Below, in pieces: positions 35,115 to 44,428 of a stretch of DNA of 64,000 bases. The stretch is from contig NZ_VORM01000014.1 in NCBI RefSeq assembly GCF_007997225.1, positions 1 through 64,000 of the forward strand, in the 5' to 3' direction. The notes under the pieces were generated by a model. The model made no database searches. It was given only the letters and a program-made list of their open reading frames with translations, and was not told the origin of the DNA. How positions within the stretch are numbered: position 1 is the stretch's first letter; every line of letters begins with the position of its first letter. The position numbers were made by a program, and so were the translations under genes. This DNA is from Subsaximicrobium wynnwilliamsii (GTDB lineage: Bacteria > Bacteroidota > Bacteroidia > Flavobacteriales > Flavobacteriaceae).

Positions 35115-35912
35115 GTGACACAAGAATTTAAAGACAAAAACTACTGGGCGCTCATTTTGGGAGGCTCTAGTGGATTAGGCTTGGCGACCGCCAAAACACT
35201 GGCTAAGCATGGCATGAACATTTGTATCGTTCATCGCAACTCAAGAGCCAAAGAAGCAGAAATCGCTTCAGAATTTGAAGAGATTAAAGCGGAAGGCGTA
35301 GCGTTCAAGGCTTTCAATACCGATGCTTTCAAAGCTGAAAAACGACAACAAGTTATTTCAGAATTGAAAGCGCTATTTGGACCAAACGGAAGCCTAAGAA
35401 CCTTGGTGCACAGCGTTGCTAAAGGCAACTTAAAACCCATGTGGTCTGAAGATAAGCCGATGCTTAAAAACGACGATTTCAGCTTGACCATTAATGCCAT
35501 GGCCATTAGTCTGTACGATTGGACCAAGGCTATTTTTGAGGCGGATTTATTTTCCGAGGATGCCCGCATCATCAGTTTTACAAGTGAGGGCAATACCAAG
35601 GCTTGGAAAAATTACGCAGCAGTTTCTGCAGCGAAAGTGACCTTAGAAGCCATTTCTAGAAATATTGCCTTGGAGTTTGCGCCATTCGGCATTCGCGCCA
35701 ACTGCATTCAGGCAGGCGTGACCGATACGGCCTCCTTACGCATGATCCCCGGAAGTGAGAAGCTTAAGGCGCACAGTTTATTGAGAAACCCATTTGCACG
35801 ATTAACCCAGCCCGAAGACGTCGCCAATGCAGTTTACCTATTGAGCAAGGACGAAGCCCGTTGGATTAATGGTTGCGTGATCCCTGTGGATGGTGGGGAG
35901 CATATTTCTTGA
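35115..35912 (+). CDS. enoyl-ACP-reductase-like SDR (FabL/FabI type)
   Basis: 265 residues, starting with GTG at 35115. LILGGSSGLGLATAKTLAKHG gives the nucleotide-binding loop. The catalytic segment is NYAAVSAAKVTLEAISRNIA (Tyr-x6-Lys, as in FabI and FabL rather than Tyr-x3-Lys). The stretch GIRANCIQAGVTDTASLRMIPG strongly resembles enoyl-ACP reductases. It is probably NADPH-dependent, since VHRNSR follows beta-2. It may be a second enoyl reductase for fatty-acid synthesis or may act on the product of the adjacent polyketide operon. Confidence 0.8.
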   Translation: MTQEFKDKNYWALILGGSSGLGLATAKTLAKHGMNICIVHRNSRAKEAEIASEFEEIKAEGVAFKAFNTDAFKAEKRQQVISELKALFGPNGSLRTLVHSVAKGNLKPMWSEDKPMLKNDDFSLTINAMAISLYDWTKAIFEADLFSEDARIISFTSEGNTKAWKNYAAVSAAKVTLEAISRNIALEFAPFGIRANCIQAGVTDTASLRMIPGSEKLKAHSLLRNPFARLTQPEDVANAVYLLSKDEARWINGCVIPVDGGEHIS

Positions 35913-36413
35913 GTATTTTTGGTATAGACAAAGTAGTTGCAATAGATCTAAGTGCATCGTTTAAATTAGTGGCTCCGCCTGGGCTAATATTGAACTTAAC
36001 ACGTATTATTTCAAGATACTCAAAAATACCAAAATCCTCTTATTTCCTTATACGCTAATAATTACTCCATAATTAGCATATATTTGAATTAAGCTTAGAT
36101 CGACATCCTGCTTTCCCTTATGAAGTATTCTTGTTTCAATGATTTAAACCTCAAGAAAAGTAAGATTCAGAAAGACCTGAAAAGACGAATAAAAGCAACT
36201 TAAAACAAATGTTGATGCAGACTTAGGTAGAACTCTTCAATGCAAAGCGTACCTGCATTTTTCTGTTATGCTGATTGAAGGCCCAAAGGATCTAAATTAA
36301 TACACCCGAAAGACATTCGACTCAATCAAGCAATACAGTATCCATTTACATGAACTTCCTTGAATTGAATTGTAATATTCGGCCATAAAATTTACGCTTT
36401 TAAAAGAATTGAT
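35913..36413. other. AT-rich spacer upstream of the glucan-locus regulator
   Basis: 501 bp separating the SDR gene from the regulator of the glucan locus. I find no credible ORF, RNA gene or strong hairpin. It should hold the regulator's promoter. Confidence 0.45.
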
Positions 36414-38102
36414 TTGAAGACCTATTTTAAAATAATTAAACAATTGACGCTGCTGCTAGCCTGCAATTTTTGTTTTATATTTTTCAGTCAAGCCCAAGAA
36501 AAAACCGTCTTACAGGATTTGCAAAGAGCACTTGATTCTTCCATAATCTACGACCAGAACAAGCGCCATAGTATCAACCTCCTAAAGACCCAACTTTCCA
36601 AAATCAATCCTCAACAATTGGAGGAAAAGTTCAATATGTACAATCGCTTGTTTGATGAATACAAAGTATTTAAAAGTGATTCAGCCTATTTCTATAGCTT
36701 GAAAGCAAAAGAAACGGCATCTAAATTAAATGATTCCTCATTGATAAATAAAGGATATCTTAATTTGGCAGATATAGCCATATCGGTTGGCATGTATAAG
36801 GAAGCCTTAGATTATCTTGAAAACATAAACATTGAAACTGTTAGGGCCATCGACAAACCTATGTACTTTGGTCTTTATGGTCGATGCTACAGTGATATGG
36901 CTGAATATAGTGGTCTGCTGGATTTTAGTCAGAAATACAATGAAATGGCACGTTTTTACAGGGAAAAAACTCTAAAACTTACAGAAGAAGGCAGCTTTTT
37001 CAATGTTTTTATGGCGGCATTTAATGAATACAGATCTGGTGGAGAGGATTCAGCAATAATAACTCTAAAAACGCTCTTGAAGCGAGATCTGGGTCTAGGT
37101 GAGTTGGGTTTGACAAATTATGTGCTAGGGGAAATCTATCAAGCCAAAGATAAGCTTGATTTAGCAGAGTATCATTATGCCCAAGCTGCTGTTGCGGATA
37201 TCAGGAACTCCACAAAAGAGTCGTTGGCCATTATCAAATTGTCAGAACTGCTGTTCAAGAGAAATGAGCTTGAATTTGCCTCAAGACTCATACAAAAGGC
37301 CTTTGAAGATGCTCAATTTTACGGTGCCCAACAAAGGAAATTACAGGTTGGGGCTATTCTACCCTTAATTGATGAAGAAATAGTGAAGGGTGTAGAGAGT
37401 GAGAAAAGAAGATTATACATACAATATATTGGAGCAATCGCATTTCTATTGATTTCGATTCTTTTTACCTCCATTATCTTTTTTCAATATAAAAAGCTAC
37501 AACGAACTAGGTTTATTGTTTCAAAAGCACATAATGATTTGAAACAAACGCACGAGCAATTAATGATGGTTAATGAAGAGCTTAAAGGTAGAAATGATGA
37601 GATTGTTATGGCCAATGCGAGATTATTTGAATCCAATAAGATTAAGGAAGAATATCTAGGACTTTTTTTTACTGAATATGACAATATTTTTGAAAAATTC
37701 AACAGCTTAACTTTAGAGATCAAAAAAAACCTTTCTAATGAAGATTACAAAAAAGCCATATATAATATCTCTCGTTACAATTTAAAGAAAGAGAAAGAGA
37801 AATTATTACACAATTTTGATACTGCATTCATTAAGTTATTCCCAAATTTTATAAATGAGTTCAATAATTTAATGACAGAGGGCAACAAGGTCAATCTAAA
37901 ATCCAATCAAATACTTAATAAAGATTTGAGAATATTTGCCTTATTAAGATTAGGAGTAAAACATAATGAAAAAATTGCGCAAATTTTAGGCTATTCGGTA
38001 AACTCAATTTACGCTTACAAATCGAAAATTCGTAATAAATCCTATCTGAAAAATGAACTTTTCGACGAACAGCTAAATGTTAATACTACAATAGAAGCCT
38101 AG
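36414..38102 (+). CDS. DUF6377-type transmembrane regulator of the glucan locus
   Basis: 562 residues. A signal peptide (about 1-28, ending FSQAQ) is followed by a periplasmic helical TPR-like region (about 30-335), one transmembrane helix (about 343-365, YIGAIAFLLISILFTSIIFF) and a coiled coil (about 370-415). The cytoplasmic DUF6377 region ends in a LuxR-like helix-turn-helix (NEKIAQILGYSVNSIYAYKSKIRN). The start codon is TTG, chosen because the signal peptide begins there and no ATG is near. This architecture is that of SusR-like one-protein sensors: glucan oligosaccharides sensed outside, activation of the susCD genes inside. It lies immediately upstream of susC on the same strand. Confidence 0.85.
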   Translation: MKTYFKIIKQLTLLLACNFCFIFFSQAQEKTVLQDLQRALDSSIIYDQNKRHSINLLKTQLSKINPQQLEEKFNMYNRLFDEYKVFKSDSAYFYSLKAKETASKLNDSSLINKGYLNLADIAISVGMYKEALDYLENINIETVRAIDKPMYFGLYGRCYSDMAEYSGLLDFSQKYNEMARFYREKTLKLTEEGSFFNVFMAAFNEYRSGGEDSAIITLKTLLKRDLGLGELGLTNYVLGEIYQAKDKLDLAEYHYAQAAVADIRNSTKESLAIIKLSELLFKRNELEFASRLIQKAFEDAQFYGAQQRKLQVGAILPLIDEEIVKGVESEKRRLYIQYIGAIAFLLISILFTSIIFFQYKKLQRTRFIVSKAHNDLKQTHEQLMMVNEELKGRNDEIVMANARLFESNKIKEEYLGLFFTEYDNIFEKFNSLTLEIKKNLSNEDYKKAIYNISRYNLKKEKEKLLHNFDTAFIKLFPNFINEFNNLMTEGNKVNLKSNQILNKDLRIFALLRLGVKHNEKIAQILGYSVNSIYAYKSKIRNKSYLKNELFDEQLNVNTTIEA

Positions 38103-38262
38103 TTTAAATTGATATAGTTCAAAAAATAGTGTCAAAATATGAAATTTTAATAATTCAATTTCTATATTTTTCTGCTATTTCAAATTACATCAGTATCTTG
38201 AATGTCATATAGATACAATTTATTTACTTAAAAATAACACCTAAATAATCTATATGAAATTT

Positions 38263-38278
38263 TCAAACTAAAGTTTGA
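38263..38278 (+). promoter_or_regulatory. palindrome in the susC promoter region
   Basis: TCAAAC and GTTTGA are exact inverted 6-mers separated by TAAA, about 80 bases upstream of the susC start. The right arm overlaps a -7-like TTTG. It may be an operator for the adjacent regulator. Confidence 0.35.
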
Positions 38279-38359
38279 GCGTTCAATTTTTGTTTCTTTG
38301 AGTTTCATTGTATGCACAATTATCTATTAAGTGTACTATTTAAACTCAACGAATTCATA

Positions 38360-41300
38360 ATGAATAATAAAAAATCCAATAGTAACAAGTCAGTCAACGG
38401 CCGTTACAAGTTTAGCTTTTGCGTTCTAATTCTGCTTTTGTGCTTTTCACAAAAAAATAGTGCACAAAATAGTGTATCAGGAAAAGTACTTGATGAGTAT
38501 AAGGTACCATTGATAGGGGCAACTATACTCGAGGTTGGAACAAATAATGGTGTAGTTACTAACTTTGATGGGGAGTTTGAGATCGTTTTAAAGAATGAAA
38601 ATGCCTCTTTGAAGATTAGTTATGTAGGATACATAACCAAACAAATTAAGGCGACTGCTTCAGATTTGGAAGTTATAATGGAAGCGGATGTCTCTGCATT
38701 GAACGAAATAGTCATCATTGGTTATGGGGAATCAAAGCAAAAAGACATAACCGGTTCAGTGTCCTCAGTTGAAATGGAGGACATTCAATCACAACCTTCT
38801 TCTAATATAGGTGACGCGATTCAAGGTAGGGCAGCTGGTGTCACGGTAATAACCTCTGGCCAACCAGGTAATAACCCAACGTTTAGAATTAGAGGTTCTG
38901 GCACTATAGGCAACAATGATCCCCTGATCGTGGTGGACGGAATGCCCCTCAACGGTGGATTGAACCAAGTGAATATGAAGGATGTGGCGTCCTTTCAAGT
39001 TCTCAAGGATGCTTCATCAACTGCTATTTATGGCTCAAGAGGGTCTAATGGCGTCATCATTATAACCACTAAAAGAGGAAAGAAGGGCAAAGGGAGACTT
39101 GACGTTGATGTATTTACTAGCATCCAGCAAGCCACCAGTTTATTGGAGGTTCTAAATGCGGAACAATTTGGAACATTAAGCAATGAGATTTTGGCAAACG
39201 GCGGGCAGCAGCCAAACCCCGATTTCGCAAATCCCAGTGCACTGGGTAATGGAACAGATTGGTTAGACGCATTTTTCACTACTGGTAAACAAACCAATGC
39301 TACACTGTCTTATTCTCAGGGTTCAGAAAAGTCAAATTTATATACCTCTTTGAATGTTTTTGATCAAGATGGAATTATTATTAATTCTGAATACACGCGT
39401 TATATATTGCAATTCAATTCAGATACCGAAATAAATGACCATTTAAAGTTTGGCAATAGTTTGAAACTTAATTATGATATTAAGAAAAATGGGGATAATA
39501 ATATTCAGAATGCGCTATTGTCATTGCCTACTCAGCCTATCTTTAGAGACAATGGAAATTACTCTGGGCCTATAGGTCAGCCTATTTATTCTGGGGACGT
39601 GGAGAACCCTATTGGAAAATCAAATAGCGTTGAAAACTCAACTAAAGGCTATAATCTTCAAGGCGTTGTTTATGCAGAGTTAAGTTTTGCGAAACACTTA
39701 AAATTCAAGACCTTATTGGGCGTGGAGGCTAATTTTTTTGACACAAGAACTTGGGCGCCGTCTTTCAGTTGGGATTCAGATGTTTCAGAAAATGCGTTCT
39801 TGTCTGAAAGCTCAAATAAAAGCACCACACTTTTATGGGACAATACCTTGACCTTTAATAAGGACTATGATTCTGGAAGCTCATTAACTGCGGTAATAGG
39901 CACAAGTGCTCAAGAAAATCAGTTCAAATTTATTAGCGGGTCTATTCAAGGCTTCCCCAGTGAAAGCACCCAAACCCTTAACAATGGCTTATTGCAACCT
40001 ACAATTAATGGAAGTGGTTCTGAATGGTCTATCTTTTCATTCTTTGCTAGAGGTCAATACGATTATAAAGACAAGTATTATCTTACCGCCACCGTAAGGA
40101 GAGATGGTTCTTCAAGATTTGGGGAAGGCAATAAGTACGGGACATTTCCATCGGCTGCGCTTGCTTGGAGAGTTTCTGAGGAATCGTTTCTAGAAAACTC
40201 AAATGTCATTAATGATTTAAAATTGAGACTTGGTTATGGGGTTACTGGTAATCAAGAGATTGGTAACTATTCGTTTGCTTCGGCCTATAATACAAATCTG
40301 TATAATTTTAATGGCAGCTTTGTCACAGCTGCAGTCCCCACCGTTTTGCCTAACTCTAATGTGCAATGGGAGTCGCAAAAGCAACTAAACGTAGGTATCG
40401 ATGCAAGTTTATTCAATCACTTTATAGATGTTACAATTGATGGGTACATTAAAAATACCGAAGACATGTTGGTTCCTCAAACTGTCCCGATCACTTCAGG
40501 TTACTCAGATATCTTTGTGCCTTTTATCAATGCCGGAAAACTTCGAAATAAAGGCATCGAACTATTACTAACAACCTATAATATGAATAGAGATAAGTTT
40601 AGGTGGTCCACCGATTTTGTCTTTGCATATAACGATAATGAGGTTATCGATATCAATAGTGACACGCCTTTGACCACTGGAGGCATTGGCCTAAATTACA
40701 CCTTAGCAAGAATTCAGCCGGGGTATCCAATCAATGTCTTTTATGGTTTTGTACAGGAAGGCATCTTTCAAACCCAAAATGAGGTTGATACCCATGCCGT
40801 TCAAGTACCAGGAACCAATCCTGCAACCAGCACATCGCCAGGCGATATACGATTTAAAGATTTGAACAGTGATGGGGTCATTAACGACGAGGATAGAACA
40901 TTTATTGGAAATCCCAATCCAGATATCACATACTCATTGAATAATACGTTCACATTTGGAAATTTTGATTTGAGTGTTTTTTTTCAAGGGGTTTACGGTA
41001 ACGACATTTTCAATGCCAATAGGTTATACACTGAAAATATGTCTGTAACTACAAACCAATCCACTGCCGTTTTGAATAGATGGCGCGGTCCAGGCACTAG
41101 TAATTCCATTCCAAGAGCGGTTTTTGGAGACCCAAACAATAACAATCGACAATCGACAAGATACATTGAAGACGGTTCTTATTTAAGACTCAAAAATGTC
41201 AATCTATCTTATAATGTGCCAACTGACTTTTATGATAATAAAACATTTTCATCAATTAAGGTTTATGTTTCTGGTCAAAACCTATTTACTATAACCGACT

Positions 41301-41398
41301 ATTCTGGTTTTGATCCAGAGGTTGGGCCAAATGGCATTGATAATAACATCTATCCAGTAACAAGGACTTTTACCTTAGGAGCAACACTAGGATTTTAA
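38360..41398 (+). CDS. SusC/RagA-family TonB-linked outer-membrane transporter
   Basis: 1,012 residues from the ATG at 38360; an in-frame ATG 16 codons upstream would put charge before the signal peptide oddly. After the signal (ending KNSAQ) comes a carboxypeptidase-D regulatory-like domain (SGKVLDEYKVPLIGATI). The TonB box/plug follows (IVIIGYGESKQKDITGSV, GDAIQGRAAGVTVI), then a 22-strand barrel ending in an aromatic residue (FTLGATLGF). It imports oligosaccharides across the outer membrane with the SusD lid encoded next. The surrounding glycosidases indicate alpha-glucans, probably isomalto-oligosaccharides from dextran. Confidence 0.95.
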   Translation: MNNKKSNSNKSVNGRYKFSFCVLILLLCFSQKNSAQNSVSGKVLDEYKVPLIGATILEVGTNNGVVTNFDGEFEIVLKNENASLKISYVGYITKQIKATASDLEVIMEADVSALNEIVIIGYGESKQKDITGSVSSVEMEDIQSQPSSNIGDAIQGRAAGVTVITSGQPGNNPTFRIRGSGTIGNNDPLIVVDGMPLNGGLNQVNMKDVASFQVLKDASSTAIYGSRGSNGVIIITTKRGKKGKGRLDVDVFTSIQQATSLLEVLNAEQFGTLSNEILANGGQQPNPDFANPSALGNGTDWLDAFFTTGKQTNATLSYSQGSEKSNLYTSLNVFDQDGIIINSEYTRYILQFNSDTEINDHLKFGNSLKLNYDIKKNGDNNIQNALLSLPTQPIFRDNGNYSGPIGQPIYSGDVENPIGKSNSVENSTKGYNLQGVVYAELSFAKHLKFKTLLGVEANFFDTRTWAPSFSWDSDVSENAFLSESSNKSTTLLWDNTLTFNKDYDSGSSLTAVIGTSAQENQFKFISGSIQGFPSESTQTLNNGLLQPTINGSGSEWSIFSFFARGQYDYKDKYYLTATVRRDGSSRFGEGNKYGTFPSAALAWRVSEESFLENSNVINDLKLRLGYGVTGNQEIGNYSFASAYNTNLYNFNGSFVTAAVPTVLPNSNVQWESQKQLNVGIDASLFNHFIDVTIDGYIKNTEDMLVPQTVPITSGYSDIFVPFINAGKLRNKGIELLLTTYNMNRDKFRWSTDFVFAYNDNEVIDINSDTPLTTGGIGLNYTLARIQPGYPINVFYGFVQEGIFQTQNEVDTHAVQVPGTNPATSTSPGDIRFKDLNSDGVINDEDRTFIGNPNPDITYSLNNTFTFGNFDLSVFFQGVYGNDIFNANRLYTENMSVTTNQSTAVLNRWRGPGTSNSIPRAVFGDPNNNNRQSTRYIEDGSYLRLKNVNLSYNVPTDFYDNKTFSSIKVYVSGQNLFTITDYSGFDPEVGPNGIDNNIYPVTRTFTLGATLGF

Positions 41399-41410
41399 AA
41401 TTTAAACACT

Positions 41411-42883
41411 ATGAAAAACTTAATATATTTAATAGTAGTCGCCATTTTATGTATTGGGTGTAGCGATGATTTTCTAGACAAGCAACCGCTAGACACCATA
41501 AATACTGAGAACTATCCACAAACTGCTGAAGAGTTAGTTACCGTTGTCAATGGCGCATATCAACCCCTACAGAGGCCGAAATTGTACAATTTGAGAATGT
41601 GGACATCAGATATCATGGCAGGAAACAGCATTGTGGGTGCTGGTGGTGGTACTGATGGCATAGAAACTCAAGATATGTCCAATTTCATTACCCAACCAGA
41701 CAATGCAGGAGTGCTAGATTTATGGAGGGGTCCATGGCCGGGTATTTTAATGTCTAACATTGTGTTAGAAACCGCTCCCACATTAGACATTGATGAGGCC
41801 ATAAAAAATAGATCCATGGGCGAAGCCTATTTTTTAAGAGCCCATTATTATTTTATTTTGGCACGGTATTTTGGCGATGTGCCAATCGTAACAGTGCCGC
41901 TAAATGCAGATGATGATCTATTCCCCCCAAGAGACCCTGTGAATGCCGTTTATGATTTGATCATATCCGATCTCAATAAAGCTATTCAATTTCTACCTCC
42001 TAAATCTTCATTTGGTCAGTCAGATTTGGGTAGAGCATCAAAAGGTGCTGCATTGGGTATGCTGGCAAAAGTACATTTAACCTTAGGGAATTATGACGAA
42101 GTGATCACTTTAACCACTCAAGTCGAGGGGCAAGGTTATGCCTTGAACATTAACTATTATGATAACTTCAATATAAATGATGAAAACTCCCAAGAATCGA
42201 TGTTTGAAGTCCAATATGCTTCAGATGGTGGCTTTGGTTTTTTCTCTGATGAAAATCAAGCATCTTGGACAAGTCCATTTATGGGGCCTAGGAGCTCCAA
42301 TTTTGTGGGAGGTGCATTTGGCTGGAATCAACCTACACAGGAATTTATGAATCAATATGAAGCTGGTGATTTGAGAAAGGACATATCAGTCTTGTATCCA
42401 GGTGGTCCAGATTTTGATGGAAACGCCTACCAAAGCTCTTATTCGACGACAGGATACAATGTTAGGAAGTTTTTAGTTCCTTTAAGTGTTATTCCCGGTT
42501 ACGACAATAGTCCCATGAATTTTCCCGTCTTGCGTTACGCTGATGTTCTATTAATGAAAGCTGAGGCGCTAAACGAACTGGGACAAACCAATGAAGCCCA
42601 AAATTATCTTAATATGATTAGAAATAGAGCTGGACTTGATGATATCGAGACAGGTTTGAGCCAAGTTCAATTTAGAGAAGCTGTACTCAAAGAACGCCGC
42701 TTGGAATTGGCTTTTGAAGGCCAAAGATGGTTTGATTTAATTCGTGTCAACAATGGTCAATATGGTCTTGATTTTTTACAGTCGATCGGAAAAGACAATG
42801 CAGCACAAAAGCACCTTTTGTTTCCAGTGCCTCAAATTGAAATCGATCGAAATCCAAATCTGACCCAAAATCTAGGTTACTGA
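41411..42883 (+). CDS. SusD/RagB-family glycan-binding lipoprotein
   Basis: 490 residues. Lipobox VVAILCIGCSDDF with the modified cysteine at about residue 17. The SusD fold is seen in EAYFLRAHYYFILARYFGDVP, ALGMLAKVHLTLGNY and the C-terminal VLKERRLELAFEGQRWFDLIR. It forms the hinged lid on SusC at the cell surface and captures glycan chains. It starts 12 bases after the susC stop codon. Confidence 0.95.
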   Translation: MKNLIYLIVVAILCIGCSDDFLDKQPLDTINTENYPQTAEELVTVVNGAYQPLQRPKLYNLRMWTSDIMAGNSIVGAGGGTDGIETQDMSNFITQPDNAGVLDLWRGPWPGILMSNIVLETAPTLDIDEAIKNRSMGEAYFLRAHYYFILARYFGDVPIVTVPLNADDDLFPPRDPVNAVYDLIISDLNKAIQFLPPKSSFGQSDLGRASKGAALGMLAKVHLTLGNYDEVITLTTQVEGQGYALNINYYDNFNINDENSQESMFEVQYASDGGFGFFSDENQASWTSPFMGPRSSNFVGGAFGWNQPTQEFMNQYEAGDLRKDISVLYPGGPDFDGNAYQSSYSTTGYNVRKFLVPLSVIPGYDNSPMNFPVLRYADVLLMKAEALNELGQTNEAQNYLNMIRNRAGLDDIETGLSQVQFREAVLKERRLELAFEGQRWFDLIRVNNGQYGLDFLQSIGKDNAAQKHLLFPVPQIEIDRNPNLTQNLGY

Positions 42884-42899
42884 TCAATAAAACTATACA

Positions 42900-44405
42900 A
42901 TGATGAGAACACATATAAAAGTGAAATTTGTTAGCGTGATTTTTTTGACGGTAATTTTTTCAGCATTTATGTCCTGCGATGATGAGCTCACTAATGATGC
43001 TTTTGATCAAGAGGATACATTAGCGCTTAGCATCTCTAATGAGGATCTTGTTTTGGAGGAGTTGTTTTTTACCAACAAAGTAAATTTCAATTGGACCACA
43101 GGAACAAACCAAGATACAGGAGCAGCTATTACATATACTTTAGAAATGGACATGGCTTCAGGAGATTTTACAACGCCTTTGGCCACTTTATTCTCGGGTG
43201 TTCAGGCCACTTACAGGTATGAAATGACTTACGGCGATTTGAACAATTTGCTTTTGGATAGTGGATTGAACCCAAATGAGTCTCATCAGTTATCCGTGAA
43301 AGTCACAGCTACAATTGCTGATGCCTCTGTGGCTGAGCAAACAGCAGTAACAAATTTTACGGTAACTACGTTCAAACCCATAAGCTCGCGTTTATTTATG
43401 GTAGGTGATGCCACGCCAAATGGATGGGATCTTACCAATGCAACTGAAATGGTACCCTCTACAAATACGAGAGGTGTGTTTACTTATGAAGGCGGTTTAA
43501 TACCTGGTAATTTTAAGTTTGCTGTCAATCAAGATGGATGTTTCTGCCAAGATTTCTATACGAAAGACGCTACTGATGATACACTTATGGTTTATAATGA
43601 AGGTGGCAGTGGGGATGATTTGCAATGGACGATTGACCAAGCGCTTGAGCCAAATGAGAATTATAGAATTACGGCCGATGTATTAAACTTGACTATCATT
43701 ATAGAAGTTGTTGAATCAAGTGTTGATACGCCGCCTTTCAGCACGCTTTGGATTGTAGGAGATGCGACTGAAAGTGGATGGAACATTGATGCGCCAATAG
43801 CATTTAATCAAGATGAGGAGAATGCCTTTTTATTTTATTATGAAGGCCAATTCAATTCAGGGAATTTCAAGATTTTTGCAGGTCCTTTAGGCGATTTTTG
43901 CGGTCAATGGTATAGACCCTTTACAAATAACGAGGTGATGGAGAATGGACCAGTCAATCAAAATTCAGGATGTGATTCTGACAATAACTGGCTGGTAACG
44001 GAGCAAATAAAAGGAAGATATAAAGTTGTTTTGGACACTCAAAACAATACCGTTTCATTTAATAAAATCGCTTTATACATCATTGGTGATGGGGGTCCAA
44101 ATGGTTGGAATATTAGCACTCCGGCACCAATGACATACTCAGATGGTGAATATGTTTATACAGGTCCTTTAGGAGCCAACAATCCAACCGGGGAATTCAA
44201 AATATCAAAATTCAAGGGCGATTGGTGCAACGGGGATTGGATAAATCCTGCCACAAATGGGCAATCCATAACTAACACCAATTTTATTAACACTTATGAT
44301 TGTGATGGCCCTGATAATAAATGGAAACTTCAAACGGGCCAAGCCGGAAACTACGAGATTCGAATTAATCTAGAAACCGATCAAATGACCATAACTGCCC
44401 AATAA
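42900..44405 (+). CDS. SusE/SusF-like surface glycan-binding lipoprotein with three binding modules
   Basis: 501 residues. The lipobox (AFMSCDDEL) anchors it to the outer membrane surface. An N-terminal SusE-type Ig domain (about 30-155) is followed by three starch-binding modules. Each module opens with the same signature: LFMVGDATPNGWDL (about 163), LWIVGDATESGWNI (about 282) and LYIIGDGGPNGWNI (about 393). Each also contains a FKI/FKF strand and a W-x-P tail. The modules correspond to those of Bacteroides SusE/SusF, which bind alpha-glucan. Third gene of the operon. Confidence 0.88.
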   Translation: MMRTHIKVKFVSVIFLTVIFSAFMSCDDELTNDAFDQEDTLALSISNEDLVLEELFFTNKVNFNWTTGTNQDTGAAITYTLEMDMASGDFTTPLATLFSGVQATYRYEMTYGDLNNLLLDSGLNPNESHQLSVKVTATIADASVAEQTAVTNFTVTTFKPISSRLFMVGDATPNGWDLTNATEMVPSTNTRGVFTYEGGLIPGNFKFAVNQDGCFCQDFYTKDATDDTLMVYNEGGSGDDLQWTIDQALEPNENYRITADVLNLTIIIEVVESSVDTPPFSTLWIVGDATESGWNIDAPIAFNQDEENAFLFYYEGQFNSGNFKIFAGPLGDFCGQWYRPFTNNEVMENGPVNQNSGCDSDNNWLVTEQIKGRYKVVLDTQNNTVSFNKIALYIIGDGGPNGWNISTPAPMTYSDGEYVYTGPLGANNPTGEFKISKFKGDWCNGDWINPATNGQSITNTNFINTYDCDGPDNKWKLQTGQAGNYEIRINLETDQMTITAQ

Positions 44406-44428
44406 TAAATAGTTTAAAACACATTAAA

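Noticed and set aside
35909-36030. Inverted repeat formed by TATTTTTG-containing segments
   Set aside because: The two segments share short words in swapped order and do not pair over more than about eight bases.
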